A stretch of 64,000 bases of DNA from Blasia pusilla (taxonomy: Eukaryota > Marchantiophyta > Marchantiopsida > Blasiales), in the NCBI GenBank assembly GCA_050084515.1, contig CM114273.1:29140001-29204000 (forward strand), written 5' to 3'. A program made the position numbers and the translations under genes. The notes beneath the pieces were generated by a model. The model did no database searches and was not told where the DNA came from. It was given only the letters and a program-made list of their open reading frames with translations. Positions 33,969 through 46,500 of this stretch are shown here, one piece after another. The number at the start of each line of letters is the position of its first letter. Position 1 is the first letter of the stretch.

Positions 33969-34111
33969 CAATGTATGTTGTGTGGTTGTGCCCGCGGTGC
34001 AGCGACTATGCTAGTCTGTGATGGATTTTTGAGAGGATGGCATATGGCATGTTTGACGCCACCTCTCACTAGGGTTCCTCATGGATGATGGATGTGTCCC
34101 AGATGTACATA
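33969..34111 (+). pseudogene. PHD-finger-like module after gypsy integrase
   Basis: Reads CMLCGCARGAATMLVCDGFL, then RGWHMACLTPPLTRVPHG, a TGA, then WMCPRC. The spacing CX2C..CD..WHxxCLxPPL..VP.G.WxCPxC is that of a C4HC3 PHD finger. The fourth Cys (normally CDxC) is Phe here, and a stop interrupts the last loop. PHD fingers usually read histone H3 tails, so the module could have directed integration or acted on chromatin, like the chromodomain of chromoviruses. That role is inferred. Confidence 0.7.
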
Positions 34112-35243
34112 GCGTTGGTAGTTCTACATTCCGACTTGTGTCTGTGATATGGATGACAAGAAGGTGACTAACGATGGGGCCACATGAGCACCCGACCCCT
34201 TCTTGCTCTTAGCGTCCGAGAGATGTATGTCATGGTAGATAGGGATAGATGGCTATCTGGGGTTAGAGGGACCTAACCACCACCTAGGGGGGTGATTGGA
34301 GATATTTTGGCACTTCTTGTCTCGTTGTTTGGATGCCATGAGTTAGCATGGGATTGTGCGTGTTTGTGTGTGTGTTCCGTGACAGCGATGTATGTTTTGT
34401 AGCGATGTGTATGCGCACGACAACTAATTTAGAAACTTTCTTGTTGAGTGTAGGTATGATGACAACATGGTGAAATCAATTACAATGACAGTTTTGAGAG
34501 AAGAATGAATGTATTTGGAGGAAAACTCACCCTAATTTTTATAAGAGAAAATGATTGTAATTTCTAGTAATTCCAAAATTTCCTCCACATGTCACCCTAA
34601 TTACGTGGAGTACAAACTTTTCTTTTACCTTCATGTGAGTGTGAAATTAAATGCATGGAATCATAGGTCACTGTAGAGTGTGAAGGAGGAACACTATTAC
34701 ATTTGCAAGTAGCTTTGCAATTTTGAAGTAAGAACTTTTTAAGAAGAAGAACTACTCTGCTACTATGAAGTGAGGACTTTTTAGGAAAAATAGCTGGAAA
34801 CTTGCAAACATACAAAATGTCCCAAGAAATCACCCTTTCCCTCGCTACCATCCCTCACTTTCTTTCTTTTTTTCCTACCCACTTTTCATTCCTTTTATCA
34901 TTCTAAAGTAAGTTTCTTTTGTACAATGTTAAAAAGTTTTTCCCTTTTTCTCAACATCACTTGCTCAATGGTGAGAGTGAGTGAAGCTCGGCGGAAAGTA
35001 GAAATGTTGTGGGATAGGGTTGAAAAGGGAATGGGTGTTAGTGTTAAAGCATTATTCCACTCTAAGTTTTGTTCTATTCCTTTCAATAGCAACTATGTCT
35101 TCTTCTAGCGGTTGGCAATAGAAATGTCAGTTCTTCTACTTAAGATCAGTATTATAAATAATGTTAATAGTGGGATATGAACATGATAAAGTATCTTTTC
35201 TCACCAAGGATTTTTCTAGACTTTGTGTCGAGACCCTCATAAC
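34112..35243. other. Pol-element 3' end and intergenic DNA
   Basis: 34112 to about 34427 is the 3' end of the gypsy element. It includes a possible polypurine tract (CCTAGGGGGGTGATTGG) at about 34283 and the 130-bp segment shared with 29184-29317. A full 3' LTR of the TGTCACGTC type is absent. From 34428 on the DNA is AT-rich with no recognisable gene. Confidence 0.5.
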
Positions 35244-35572
35244 CAAGGTTGCATGTGGACAAAGACCGTATCCATAGACATGTCCATGTCCGTGGACTTA
35301 TGTCCGTCCTATGGAAGTACTTTTCATATGGGTCCCACCTTTCCCTTCTTTCTCATTCCCCTTACTTGCCTTTGTGTTCCATACTCCCCGATTTCTTCCT
35401 CCCTCCACCTCCACTCCCTCCTCACTCATTGCTCCTCTCATCCTAGCATTACCTTCCATCATGGACTAAAAGTGTCGAGCCCACCTCTTGGAATCCATGT
35501 CCGTAGACATATCCAAAATTTTCCGTCCATGTCCGTCCTAAGGAAGGACTTGTCCATTTTTTTGCAACCATG
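35244..35572 (+). mobile_element. hAT-type MITE, copy 2 (intact ends, perfect TSD)
   Basis: A 329-bp element starting CAAGGTTGC and ending GCAACCATG. It is flanked by perfect 8-bp direct repeats CTCATAAC at 35236-35243 and 35573-35580. The subterminal 'tccatgtccgt' motifs occur in inverted orientation near both ends. An 8-bp duplication together with CA..TG ends is characteristic of hAT elements. It has no transposase frame. This copy fixes the boundaries of the family, which also occurs at 354-654 and 62019-62485. Confidence 0.88.
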
Positions 35573-36712
35573 CTCATAACCAACCTAGCGCCAAGGGGAA
35601 CATCAGAATTCTAGTGGGCTCATGCTGGGATGGTTTGCATGTTGGAGAGGTCTCTTGAAGGAGTCACAAGATATGAGACACGAACAAGTTTGGGATTTTC
35701 ATGTGTTTATGATCGCAAATAGGAAACCTGAACCAAACATGAACCAAGATTTGACGGGAGTCGAGCCTAGGAAGGGTGGTTGCCAAAGAGGTGAAAACCG
35801 GATTTAGAACGTGATGAGTGTTTGGGGTTTTGATTGTGTTCTGAAAATAACTTCTAGACTCAAGAATTTTTTGGAAAAAATAAGATTGTGTTGGAAAGCT
35901 TATGCAAAGCCGGTTCCAACGCACTAAAGATCTCAGAAAACGCATAAGTAGAGGTCAAGAAATTGCCCAAAAACGACTCTAGGGGGAGTTAGGTTGAGGG
36001 CCAAAAAGAGGGCACCGAAAGTATTTCCCCAAGAGATAGGGGGAGGGTCTAGAACCCCATAAGTACAAGTAAGGGAGAAGGTCTCCAAGAGTGCTTGGGA
36101 CCCCAACCCCACTTTGGGGTGTCACGGGGCACGTACGGAATGGATCGGAAGTTTGGCATTGGGATTTGTAACCCAAACCAAGTCTAAGAGAGCGCATTTC
36201 AGATGTCTCTCTTGGATTGCAAACGCGGCTCATTTAAGTGGGTCTCAGTTAGGGTCTCATGCAAGGTTCATTGGACAATTGGGACCGCTAGGCATGCGGA
36301 CCTCGTTTTAGGTGCCTAGACTATCCAGAAAGTTTGTCCCAAGTCTTGGAATACTTTCCCGTGTTGAGATTCGAGGAACTAGGAAGGGTAAGCTTGTTGT
36401 ATGGTCGAGTTAAGAACTCGGAAGCCATAAGGCTGATTGGCCCAAACCATACTAATGTGAGTGTGTTTGGATGCAAATCAGCAATGAGAGTGTGTTCTAT
36501 TAAATGTATGCTTCCCCAATATTAAAGATTGACATTCAAGAGAAGTAGGCGCATGACACTTTGGTACTTGAACTAAATTTTTATTATCTTTCGTAAGTTA
36601 ATAAGTATTTGCAATCATTGGGATAGTTAGTAGTTACTAATGTCTTTTTTTCCGTTGAATAAGAGATAATGCCGTATCCAAGTGTGGTGGAGGATTTGGT
36701 ATTATTAGTGCA
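35573..36712. other. Intergenic DNA, no gene recognised
   Basis: A moderately GC-rich stretch with several short plus-strand frames (35622-35807, 36114-36311, 36334-36525). None has a recognisable motif or splice structure. It may be decayed repeat DNA. Confidence 0.4.
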
Positions 36713-36974
36713 CTAGTGAATTTCCCGTGTAATGCACGAAAATATAATTGAATTTTTTATTAAAAAAATCATGTGTAGTCTAGTTTATACGCCCTCCTCC
36801 TCCTCTCTCCCGGCCCATCCCCTCCCTCCCCTCTCTCATTTGTTCTCTTACCTTAGCTTAGGTCTCTTCTTCTTTCTTAACTTAACTCCCTCTTTTAAAA
36901 ATATGTGTTAGGTGTCAACCATAGACTCATAGAGGTAAGGACTTTGTGAACCCATCCTTTCTTAATACTATAGA
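36713..36974 (-). mobile_element. Mini-Helitron (262 bp)
   Basis: On the minus strand it begins TCTATAGTATTAAG after an A and ends CTAG before a T. A hairpin-like CGTGCATTACACG lies about 10 nt inside the 3' end. It has no coding capacity. It belongs to the same family as 38472-38623 and 2169-2366. Confidence 0.75.
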
Positions 36975-38471
36975 TTTACCATTTCTTACCCTGCAACTTT
37001 GTGAGTTTCATTTTTACATAGACTACTACTTTGCAAGTCCTTTGTGAATCCTCATTTGCAAGAAAACTTAAGAACCTTGTCCTAGTGTAATCTAGACACG
37101 AGGATGGTTTTATTGTAACTATAACACTTACGAGTATCAATTTTTTGCAGAATTCAACTATCATTTGACACATGAGCAGTAATGGTAATGAGCCCTCAAA
37201 GAGAATGTAACATGTAATAGTCAATTTCATAATGGTGTTATCTTGGTATAAAGCTTTTTATTTTTACTTGGATCATATCAAGTGTCCTTGTTGCTAAGTT
37301 TGGTATTCCAATAGGGGAAGCTATCGAAGCCCAATGTCTTCACAGAAGTTCCTAGGTTTTCTTCACTAGGAGGAGGTTCTTAAGTTTTCTAAGACGATGT
37401 TGGATTAGCTTTTGCAGTTGCATTGTGTTTCAAGGCATGGATGTATGAATATGTAGATTAAGTTATATATGATTGGAAGTTGATATTAAGTTATATACTA
37501 GACTCTTACAACGCCTAGTAGAATAATCACATCAAGGGTTATTCCACAAAAGTAAGGGTCAAAACTTTTATGAGTATACATGTGAATAAATCACATCGAA
37601 CAAATCTTCAAAATAGATAAAGGTCTAATCTATCTTTGTACTTCTTGTAGAGCATGATGGAATTTGAACATGAATTGAAGTCGAATATTTTACCCTCAAA
37701 ATTCTTTGCTTATTTGGCTCCTGTAGAAAATAAGGCCTTAGTTCTATGTTAATGGACAAAATTGCAACTCTGTCAATCTAATCATTTACATACATGAAAT
37801 TCTTCGATTTCCTTTCTCCTAAAAAAGTCTACTCATTATACCCACAAGTGAATAGAGCATTTTTTAGAGATGTAATGTAAATCATCTTGTTGAAGTCTCG
37901 GATGTGGAAAAAGTCCATGGGGCCATTCTCTAAAAGTCTAACTCAAATGGAATATAACATTGAAACTCATTAAAAGGTTTTATGAGCCTACCCACAATTT
38001 TTCTTACTTCTAAAATAAGGTCTTTTTCTTGGAAGCGTGTGGAAAAGATTCCATGTAGTTCCATCGTAAGAAAATAGCTAAAATTCCTTTCTTGTGGTAA
38101 AAACAATTGGTTTCGTTTGTGAAACTACCAAAAATGTAGTGCAGGCACTCAGACATGGACCAAGAGCAGAGGAAAGAAACATAACTCTAAATCCAAATTT
38201 GAGGAACTTTGTTGGTCATGTGTATGCAAACCTCACGACATGAAAGACAAGTCAAAAGCCCACGTTTTATAATCACCCCCTCCAATTTCTCGACTTTAAG
38301 TCTAACACTAAACCCTTCAGCTAGAAATGCTCCTGAATTTCAACACAGATCCGGGATACGAGTTCCTAAACCAAGAAGCACTATTCAAAAGTAGCCCAGA
38401 CATTTTCTTCTCAAAGTTGCGACCAGACAAAAATCCTTCATGATGCCTTTTGGATGTTAGATTTATTGGAA
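36975..38471. other. Intergenic DNA, no gene seen
   Basis: AT-rich with only short random frames on both strands. No motif or repeat was recognised. Confidence 0.45.
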
Positions 38472-38623
38472 CTAGCTGATGCCCATGCTATGTAAGAGTG
38501 ATACTTAAATTTCTTTTTCTCCTTAACTTCACTCCCTCAAATGACATATATCGACAACATTAGAGATCAGATGTCAATATCTAGAGGGTTTCCTCAAACC
38601 CCCTCCACTTAAAATTGTATAGA
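38472..38623 (-). mobile_element. Mini-Helitron (152 bp)
   Basis: Minus orientation. The 5' end is TCTATACAATTTTAAG after an A and the 3' end is CTAG before a T. The subterminal 'atgcccatgc' region is a weak hairpin. The interior ('gatgtcaatatctagagggtttcctcaaacccc') resembles the fragment near 2305-2350. Confidence 0.75.
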
Positions 38624-38806
38624 TGATTATTGCAAATGTTGATGATAACTGAATTCCCCAAGAATAGGTTCACTTCCAACAGGATGCTCTGTTATGATCT
38701 AAATTGATAAATAGCGTGTTATAAGTCTATGGAAGTTATGAGTCTCGATTCTAAAGTGCAATTCATATATCCCCTTATTACAAATTGTTGGATAACATTT
38801 CCGATA

Positions 38807-38999
38807 CTAGATGGTGCCCATGCTCCGCACAGGTGAAGTATGGGAACTCGGAAGAAAACGAAGCCACGCAATTGGTCAAAAAGCCACAGGTGATATATGG
38901 GAACTCAGAAGAGTACAACGCCACACCATTGGTCCAACAAGCCACGCGTCATCATGGATCATGACCTATTCTACACACACTCTCTAAGAATAGTATAGA
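38807..38999 (-). mobile_element. Mini-Helitron (193 bp) with internal tandem duplication
   Basis: Minus orientation. The 5' end is TCTATACTATTCTTAGAG after an A and the 3' end is CTAG before a T, preceded by the subterminal palindrome-like 'gcccatgctccgcacagg'. Inside, a unit of about 56 bp (including 'atgggaactc', 'gccacgc', 'attggtc') is tandemly duplicated at roughly 38830-38945. Confidence 0.78.
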
Positions 39000-41621
39000 T
39001 ATAGGGTAGGCAAGAACTCCGGCTTTCACACTTTCTCCACATCCAACAGTATATTTCATTTCTTCGCCCTACCCTATTCCGCGCTTTACACGGGCTGGAT
39101 CGACTTGACTCAGGTACCTGTCCTAGTTCAAAAATTCTCAGGTTATGGAAAATTAGTGAAGGAGTGGCTCTCCAGTAGGGGATGCTTTGACCATAGTAGC
39201 ATCTCTTCCCTACATGAAATCAAGGTTGCGATATGGAATGCGTGGTGGATTGCATGTCATTCAATAGTAGTAACCTTGTAATACAGATGTAATATACATT
39301 GGACAGTTGAGCTAAAGGAGTAATGGGGCGGGAGGATAAAGCCACTACAAAATCAGATGTTCGCATTTATTTATTCATTGATGTAGAATTTCTTGCACAA
39401 CTTTCACATTCTAACCGTACTCCCTGTAGAATGAGAATTTTCCATACTAATTTGTTTAGCTCGATACAAAACATATGCAGGCTCCTTCTTGGGATTGAAG
39501 ATAATCCCTTGAATCAATTGCTGCTCAGTGAGCAGAGCGTTTCTGTAAAAAGGATTCCTTGACAACCCTAGGCTTGTGGCAGTTTGAGCTCCATCGATGA
39601 CAAAAGAGAAATAGCTGTAAGAAACACGGACAATCATGGTGGCAAAGAAAATCAAAATTCAAGTGCGTCTTTGCAAGGGATTTCACTTGACTTCAAATCT
39701 GTCTCACAAGGGATGACGATTGGCTCCTGCATCATTCATGAAGACAAATGCTGACTTTGATTTTCTTGCCAGCCAGGCACATTAAACTTCCACTCATTTC
39801 ACAAGTAAATGTGACTCAATAATTGTCAGAGAACTAGGACCACGACTACCCCAATAATATCAGATTCTAAGAAGCATAACATTTTTGGTCCAAATACAGC
39901 AACCACCATCTCACAGATTACTCGCAACACCAAACCTATCCAATCTCTTACATCTCCTGATGATCTCCAATGTAATATAAACAAGAGTCACAGGTTTCAA
40001 CATCATATATCTGGAAGAAAGGAAGTGAAGGAATTTACCCATTTCATAGAGAAGCAGTGCAGATTATTTGAGTACAACAACTTCACTCAGTCCTAAATCA
40101 AGGACTGGCTTTTTTGAAACAACTTACAATTTGGTAATTGATATCACTACAGGAAGATCACACATGGTCACAAAGTTAGAAAGCAGACAAGGGGTTTAGG
40201 GCAGCAGGACAGAAAAATGGGGCTGGAAAGCTGGTAAGCAGAATGGATTTAGTGAATCGTAGTCAGCTATCAACAGAGTGTGAGTTCTGAGGATTAGGTT
40301 CCGCTGTTACGTCAAGCAAAGGCAGTCATTCAACAGTAATGCCAATGAATAGATAGGCTCTGACTAGTTGAAAATCTAGTTGTAAATGTGGCAGTACCGC
40401 TGAGTTGCCCTAGTAGCATAAGGAACCACAATCTATTCTAAAACTCCCTGTAAGAAAGTCTTGCAGGATTCCCTTTCCACAGTCACTCCTAGGACTGGGA
40501 ATTCTGTGGTAACACAGGACAGTCCAAAGTTTAAATCTCCTTTGTTCACCAACATTCTACAACCATGAAACACAAGCACATTTGAGTCTCTAAAGTTCCA
40601 GACACACTAGACAAGCGACCTACATCTCGATCTTTAAAATTTTTTTCCCCAAGGGTTGCCTCCAAAGCTGAGCACTTAAGATTGCATGAGCATAGAGCTC
40701 CCAACCACTCCTCTTGACAACATCCATGTGACCAGTCGGGCACCACGGCAACTACTGCCTAGGTAATAGACCGCACCCTAAAATTAGGTTGATGATTAGA
40801 AACTCACTCTTGGGAGAGGATAGAAGAGTGGGTCCAAGATCACAGTGGGCAGGACCTCAGAAAAATGCAAACCTGCCTTGGTGAGCCATCCATGATGTGG
40901 AAATGAGGATAACAGAAAGGTGCGGAATGTAGGGAACATAGAGTTATGCAAGAACCAAGAAAAATGTCCCAGTCATTGATGATCTCCACTCACCCGAAGT
41001 TTGAGATGAAATATACATTATTCTCCACAAATCAACCAAGATTGAGTCAAGGTAGATTCTACAGGAAACAGGAATGTCTGTGTCAAGCAGTTACCATCGC
41101 TCCCTCCAGATCATTAAGGAAGCTGAGCCTCAATTGTACCACTGTATTTAGCAAAATTACCAAGTGCCTTCGGTGCAGCATAAATCCTGGGCAACTCTTC
41201 CTCAGATTTCCTGGCTTTGGTCAAACTTCCTACCAGATATCAGAAGCTTCTTTTCAATAGAGTACTCAATTCTCTCCACACATTGTTACCCTCGAATCTA
41301 GATGTAGACCAATTGCAGGTGACTTTGAAATCATGACTTTCCCAATATAATCTACCCAGAATACAACTTGCAACTCCTGATCATCTCGAGGGAGAAACAT
41401 GAGTGCTGGCATCATTGTGGGAATAATTCCTCCTCCCTTGACAGTGTCTTGCTGTCAAGTATGCATTCTTGGGAACATCTGGCCATGGCCTCCAAGTGAG
41501 AATCTCTACTCAATGGGCAACGGCAGTAAAGGATGTTGGGAGGGTACAAACTCTTCTGTGGTTCACATCCACAATAGTCCCCCAGATTACAAATGTTATG
41601 TCGGATTTACTGTCTTAACCA
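39000..41621. other. Intergenic DNA 3' of the UreH-like gene
   Basis: No gene recognised. A minus-strand frame at 39404-39655 and several plus-strand frames near 41000-41680 lack recognisable similarity. Part of this stretch next to 41621 is presumably the 3' UTR of the UreH-like gene. Confidence 0.4.
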
Positions 41622-43580
41622 TCAACCAAAGATGCTTATCCCAAGGAACTCACCTAGGACAAGCCCTGATCCCAATGCAATAGCAATGCAAGCAGAGCCT
41701 ATCGTTAAACGCTTCGTTATTCCGGGAACCTTCTTTTGTAAAGCTTCGCTGCACGACGCAATGAACAAAGTATAGCCACCCATTGCAATCACTGTCCCAA
41801 CTAAAAACATTCCCAAAAATGCTGCCCCTGTGAGACGTGAGGGGAGAGCGAGTGCAGGCATAACCATCAGAAGTGCATCAGGCTGCAAACCATGCACTAC
41901 ACCAGTTGCAAACGTTGCAAAATTACGAGGAGGTGCAACCCTGGCTCCCGCTTGATCAAAACTCTCAAATCCTCCTCCCTCTTCAGCTAAGGCTGGAATG
42001 GGCATTTCTTGAGCTTCCTTAACTCCCATTACCCCAATCGTGATAAGCGTGAACCCAACCACTCGGGTAGCCCAAGTGCGGATTAGATCAAGGTGTAACT
42101 TGTCTTTGAGCAGCAGAAATATAATTCCAAAAAGAACTTGACCAGTGTCATGTCCACACCCCCACAAGGCTCCCACTGCCGCACTCTGTAATTTACTGCG
42201 CCCTATGCAAAGGGGGGCTAGCGCAGCAAGATGATCTGGACCTGTCAGTGTATGTAAACAACCAGCTACAAGGCCAGTCCAAGCACCAGCCAGTAACTGC
42301 TTCCTGGCTGGTCCTGTTGCTGCTTCTTGCAAGGCACCTATAGAAGCACTGCTAGGTCGCACACGCAATAAGACACCTACTCCCAAGATCACCAGTGGTA
42401 AAATGCCTTTTCCCTGCACAAATCGAGAAATGAAAGATATCAAATATCAAAGCTTCCATCAACCATTCGCTGAATTCCATGCGCATTACGTAACCTAGGA
42501 CTTTGGAAGAGACTGATATACAATCTGATCAGCACAACTAGGATCTCAATGTTTAAGATGATCAATAGTGGTTCCGCCACTGAAGGAGTACTATTAGGAC
42601 AAGTCACTTCAAAAATCATTAGATGAGCAAGACACTACATGATCAGAGGCCACATAGATGCTAGAAACTAGCAAGAGCTGGGCGCACACTAGTGACCCCT
42701 GAAATATTGCCTGGCATACTGTGAGAGGCCTACAATCGCAAGGAGAACATATATGGGAGCTAAAATCATGACAAGTGTGTAACAGGGCAGTGATAGATGT
42801 GAACCACTTCCAACAGTCAACTATGGCGATTTGAGTGTGTCCAACATGCGAAAGTACAAACAACAAAAGACGTGTCTCAGACGTTCATCCTCTGATCAAA
42901 GAGGATTTGTTGAAATTTCAAATTATACACTTAATCCACACCTAAATAATCAGCGAGCAAGACCAAAAACTCATGCTGAAGTTGCTTGATTGACTCAGAT
43001 ATGGACATGTGGTGCTCTACAGTACTGGCAAGAAGATTACCAACAAAAACACTATTTAAATCACCATCATTCATCCTCTGACACAGACACTACAGTAAAC
43101 CAAAACTCAGTGAGCAAAATTCAAAGATAGGACACAGTCATATCTGCTTTCAATGGGACATACCAGAATTAGCACCCAATCACGGCGTTGTTCTTTGCTA
43201 CCAGTACTATCGGTTTCACTTCTAGATCCATCTTGAACTTCTCCAACCTGTGAACCATCTGTGGCAGCACTCCTGGGTGATGATCGCACCTGTGTCTTAA
43301 GACTGTCAATGCTTAGACGAGAATTGGGAAATCGCTGCATGAACTCAGACTTGCCCCATGAAAACCGAGTCAAGACCTGTGACTTCCTGCAAATGGACCA
43401 AGACACTGCCAACTGATGAGCCCGAGTCCTAGACCATCCTCCATACCCACAAGGTACGCCCGCTGAAGATCTTCCCAGACCTTTTGAAGACTGTCCAAAG
43501 TCCTTCATGTGAGGAGGCCGCACAGGTAGCCCCACAATATGTGGCGTAAGTGTTCCTTCGTGGATCATGTGAGCAGCCAT
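41622..43580 (-). CDS. Plastid UreH/NiCoT-like (high-affinity nickel-transport family) membrane protein
   Basis: Two exons, 43164-43580 and 41622-42413, joined by a GT-AG intron of 750 bp, give 402 residues. Residues 1 to about 130 are basic and Ser-rich, like a chloroplast transit peptide. The rest is a multi-pass membrane protein. The first hydrophobic helix spans the exon junction (VLIL, GKGILPLVILGVGVLLRV). The next holds the family signature HTLTGPDHLAAL (H193, D199, H200), the metal-binding HX5DH motif of UreH/NicO transporters. GALWGCGHDTGQVLFGIIFL, VVGFTLITIGVMGVKEA, GVVHGLQPDALLMVMPALAL and further helices follow. Similar Arabidopsis proteins are annotated as high-affinity nickel-transport family; the true substrate is not established. 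The start ATG opens the only long upstream exon. An additional upstream 5' UTR exon cannot be excluded. Confidence 0.92.
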
Positions 43581-46500
43581 CGGCCACTAACTCTGAAGTA
43601 TGCTTATCAGCAACTTTAAGTCGATTGCAACTCCAAAACCCGTCTCTTCAACGTATCCACAAGTTGCATGCAATCACCTGATGGGATTGAAAGTTCCACA
43701 GCACAATGCATCATCACTCAAAACAAGAAGAAGAAGTGGACATTGTTCACGTTCAACCATCCCACTAAACAACTTTTATAATCCAACCTCAGATCACACC
43801 AAACTAGCGAGCAAACCCCAGCATCACATTTGGCAGAGCCAACTAAGTACTGATGCCAGGAGATGCGATGAATTCCTGAGTTTTGGGCACAATCCTATAT
43901 GGGCCATGCTCTATCTGATCATTCTCCTCAATCTTTGTGCAGCATGGCATGTTTTACTTAAGGAAATATTACTCCACCTTTTTATATTCATAGAGGAAGA
44001 CAGTTACCAGTCATTTTCTCTCCCAACAATGAAACTGGAACATAGTGTCATGGGCTGTTTGACACACCCTGCCACTAAGTGACTTTGTTTACCACTTCGC
44101 TTTTCTGATCCCATCTGACGGTAGTAAGTTTTAAATGAATGAATACATTCAAAGACATAACAAGGTCGAGGCTCCCACATCATATGTTGATGTTAAGTTG
44201 AATTCCGCGATGAATCCTCACTTTGACACCTCCAATTCACTGTTGTGTGACCTGAAGATTACAGGCTTCTAAAAACTCTCACACCTCCAAATCCATCAGT
44301 GATCCCTGGGATTGCAAGTTAGCTTAGGAGGAAGGAATGGAAAAACCTGGGTCCTGAGAGATGTTTGATTGATCTGGATTTTGCTAGAGTCTGTGGAGTG
44401 ACTTACAGGAGATAATATAATGTGGACCTGAAAAGAGAAGAAATTTCACAAAGGTGGAATCATAGTTGAGATCCTTTTTGACCATGATAACTGGAGTCCA
44501 TAAATTGAGGCCTAATAAGTCAAATGGCATTTTTCGTTCAATTTATCAAGTTCCAGACCAACAGATAGACAAGTAGTAGCACTACTGTATCTTCTAACGC
44601 GGTAAGGGAATCAAAATACACCACAGATCTTGAACGTTATCTTCAAAACTGAAGCACTTCTTCACATTCCAGTTGAACAGAAAGTAGTCATCAGACAAAG
44701 GTATATCAGAACTTTTTCTGGAAAGAAAGACAGGTCACTCGGTTGATCTGTCAATTTCACAAGAAGCTGCAAATAAGGATGGAAAGAAAGAGAAGCACCA
44801 TGCTTTTGCTTGGAAAGAAAAAGCCTAGCTGGACCCTAGGATACAGGGGACAAGAGAATGTTCATCGGAACTTGCCTCTTCCCTGTTTAGCATGTCGACG
44901 TGTAATGGGAATCATTATCAAGCCAACCAAAATCGAATTTCCATCATGATTTCAGGAGGTCATGCTATCTAGTTTGTAGCAGCTCCAAGTACCCATGGAC
45001 CAAGTGTATTCACCTTGAGATGTGTAGTCTAAAAAAACAGTTCTAGAAATACACTATTTCTAGTATTTGCATATTTATTCTGGTTAGCATTCAGCCAGAG
45101 AGGATTGTTCGTTCCTAAATAGGCCTGCTAATTCTCCAGTTTTATTATTCAGGTTACTCCGAATTATTGTGATGTCAGTTTAAGATGAACTTTGGACAAG
45201 AGTCTGGCAGATTGTAGGCTTTAATGAGGAAAAAAAACACCCTTCAAGATTGCATGATGGACTGACAACTAGTTGTTATCCAGATTACTCAAGCCCATAG
45301 ATAAGGTTCACTTCATGAAAGATGAATTTCATCCGACAAAAGATCAGGAGACGGACTGACATCTAGTCATTACCCAGATTCCACAAGCTCAGATCAGGTT
45401 AGTCTTATGAAAGTCTTTCATTAAGGGAAATGCAAGGGACATCCGTCGACGAAGTCTGCTAAGGAATCCCTGACTAATTTGCTTGCCATGGCTGTAGTGC
45501 AATCCAGGCAGTTGGATCCAACCGACAGTTATAGCTTCTTGAATCTCAATAACAGAATTCCACTGCACACAATGGATGCTCTTCCCATCTAATCCCTATC
45601 AAATATTTCTGGGTCTCAATTTCAATCTCAGTCCCCACTTGCAGTACTTCAGATGGGGCTTCTCTTGCTCTAAACTCCCCACCACAAAAATTCTTGGATC
45701 AAAGCACTTGAAGGTTTAATTTCAATTGAACTGTCATGAGTATGACAAGAGTTTGGATTGCACAAAACTGGCAGAACAAACATTTAAGCTCTTCAAATGC
45801 ATCTATCTGAATGCAGGCTTTCGTGTCCACGTAAATATTTAGTCGAAGTGTTTGCTTTGAGTAGCCGGTCAGTCCATCTCCAGACACCATAGGGCGTCTG
45901 GAGATGGCATTTTCTGGAAATGTCAGCGCATTGATAGAATCACGATACAGCTGCACAATTGACACCTGTAGGTACAGGATAGTGAACAAAATCTAGGCTA
46001 GTAGCTATCAATGTCTATGTGAATTCCTCCCCATGGAAAATTTTGTTGTTTCCAGCTTCCCATTCTTTTCAAGCGTCGTGGAACTGTGAAATCTATCAAG
46101 ATGATAGCTGGAAGATTCAACAGAGCAATGATCATATCAGAAGTGGTCATTTAGGCAGAGGCAGCCACGGTTCAAGTGCTTTGACCATGCCATCAACAAG
46201 TAGTAAGCTTCCTACTCAGTTCAGAATCTAAAGCTTATACAACCCCAATTTTTTGGTCTTCTCACAGGCAGCCAAAAAATGTCATCGTTCGTATCAAGTA
46301 TACCAAAAGGAATTAAACTCAAAGTAATATGCACGGCTGATGATTGAATGGCATGGCAGAAAAGTCATGACAACTGTGGTTTGGGAATGATCCAACACTA
46401 TTAAACCCTAACCCCTATCATCATAAGGCTTCTACAACCCTGGGTTTCAATCCGCTTGAAGCTTCTAAGACCCAGAGTTCCAATCTGGTGGATGACTTCA

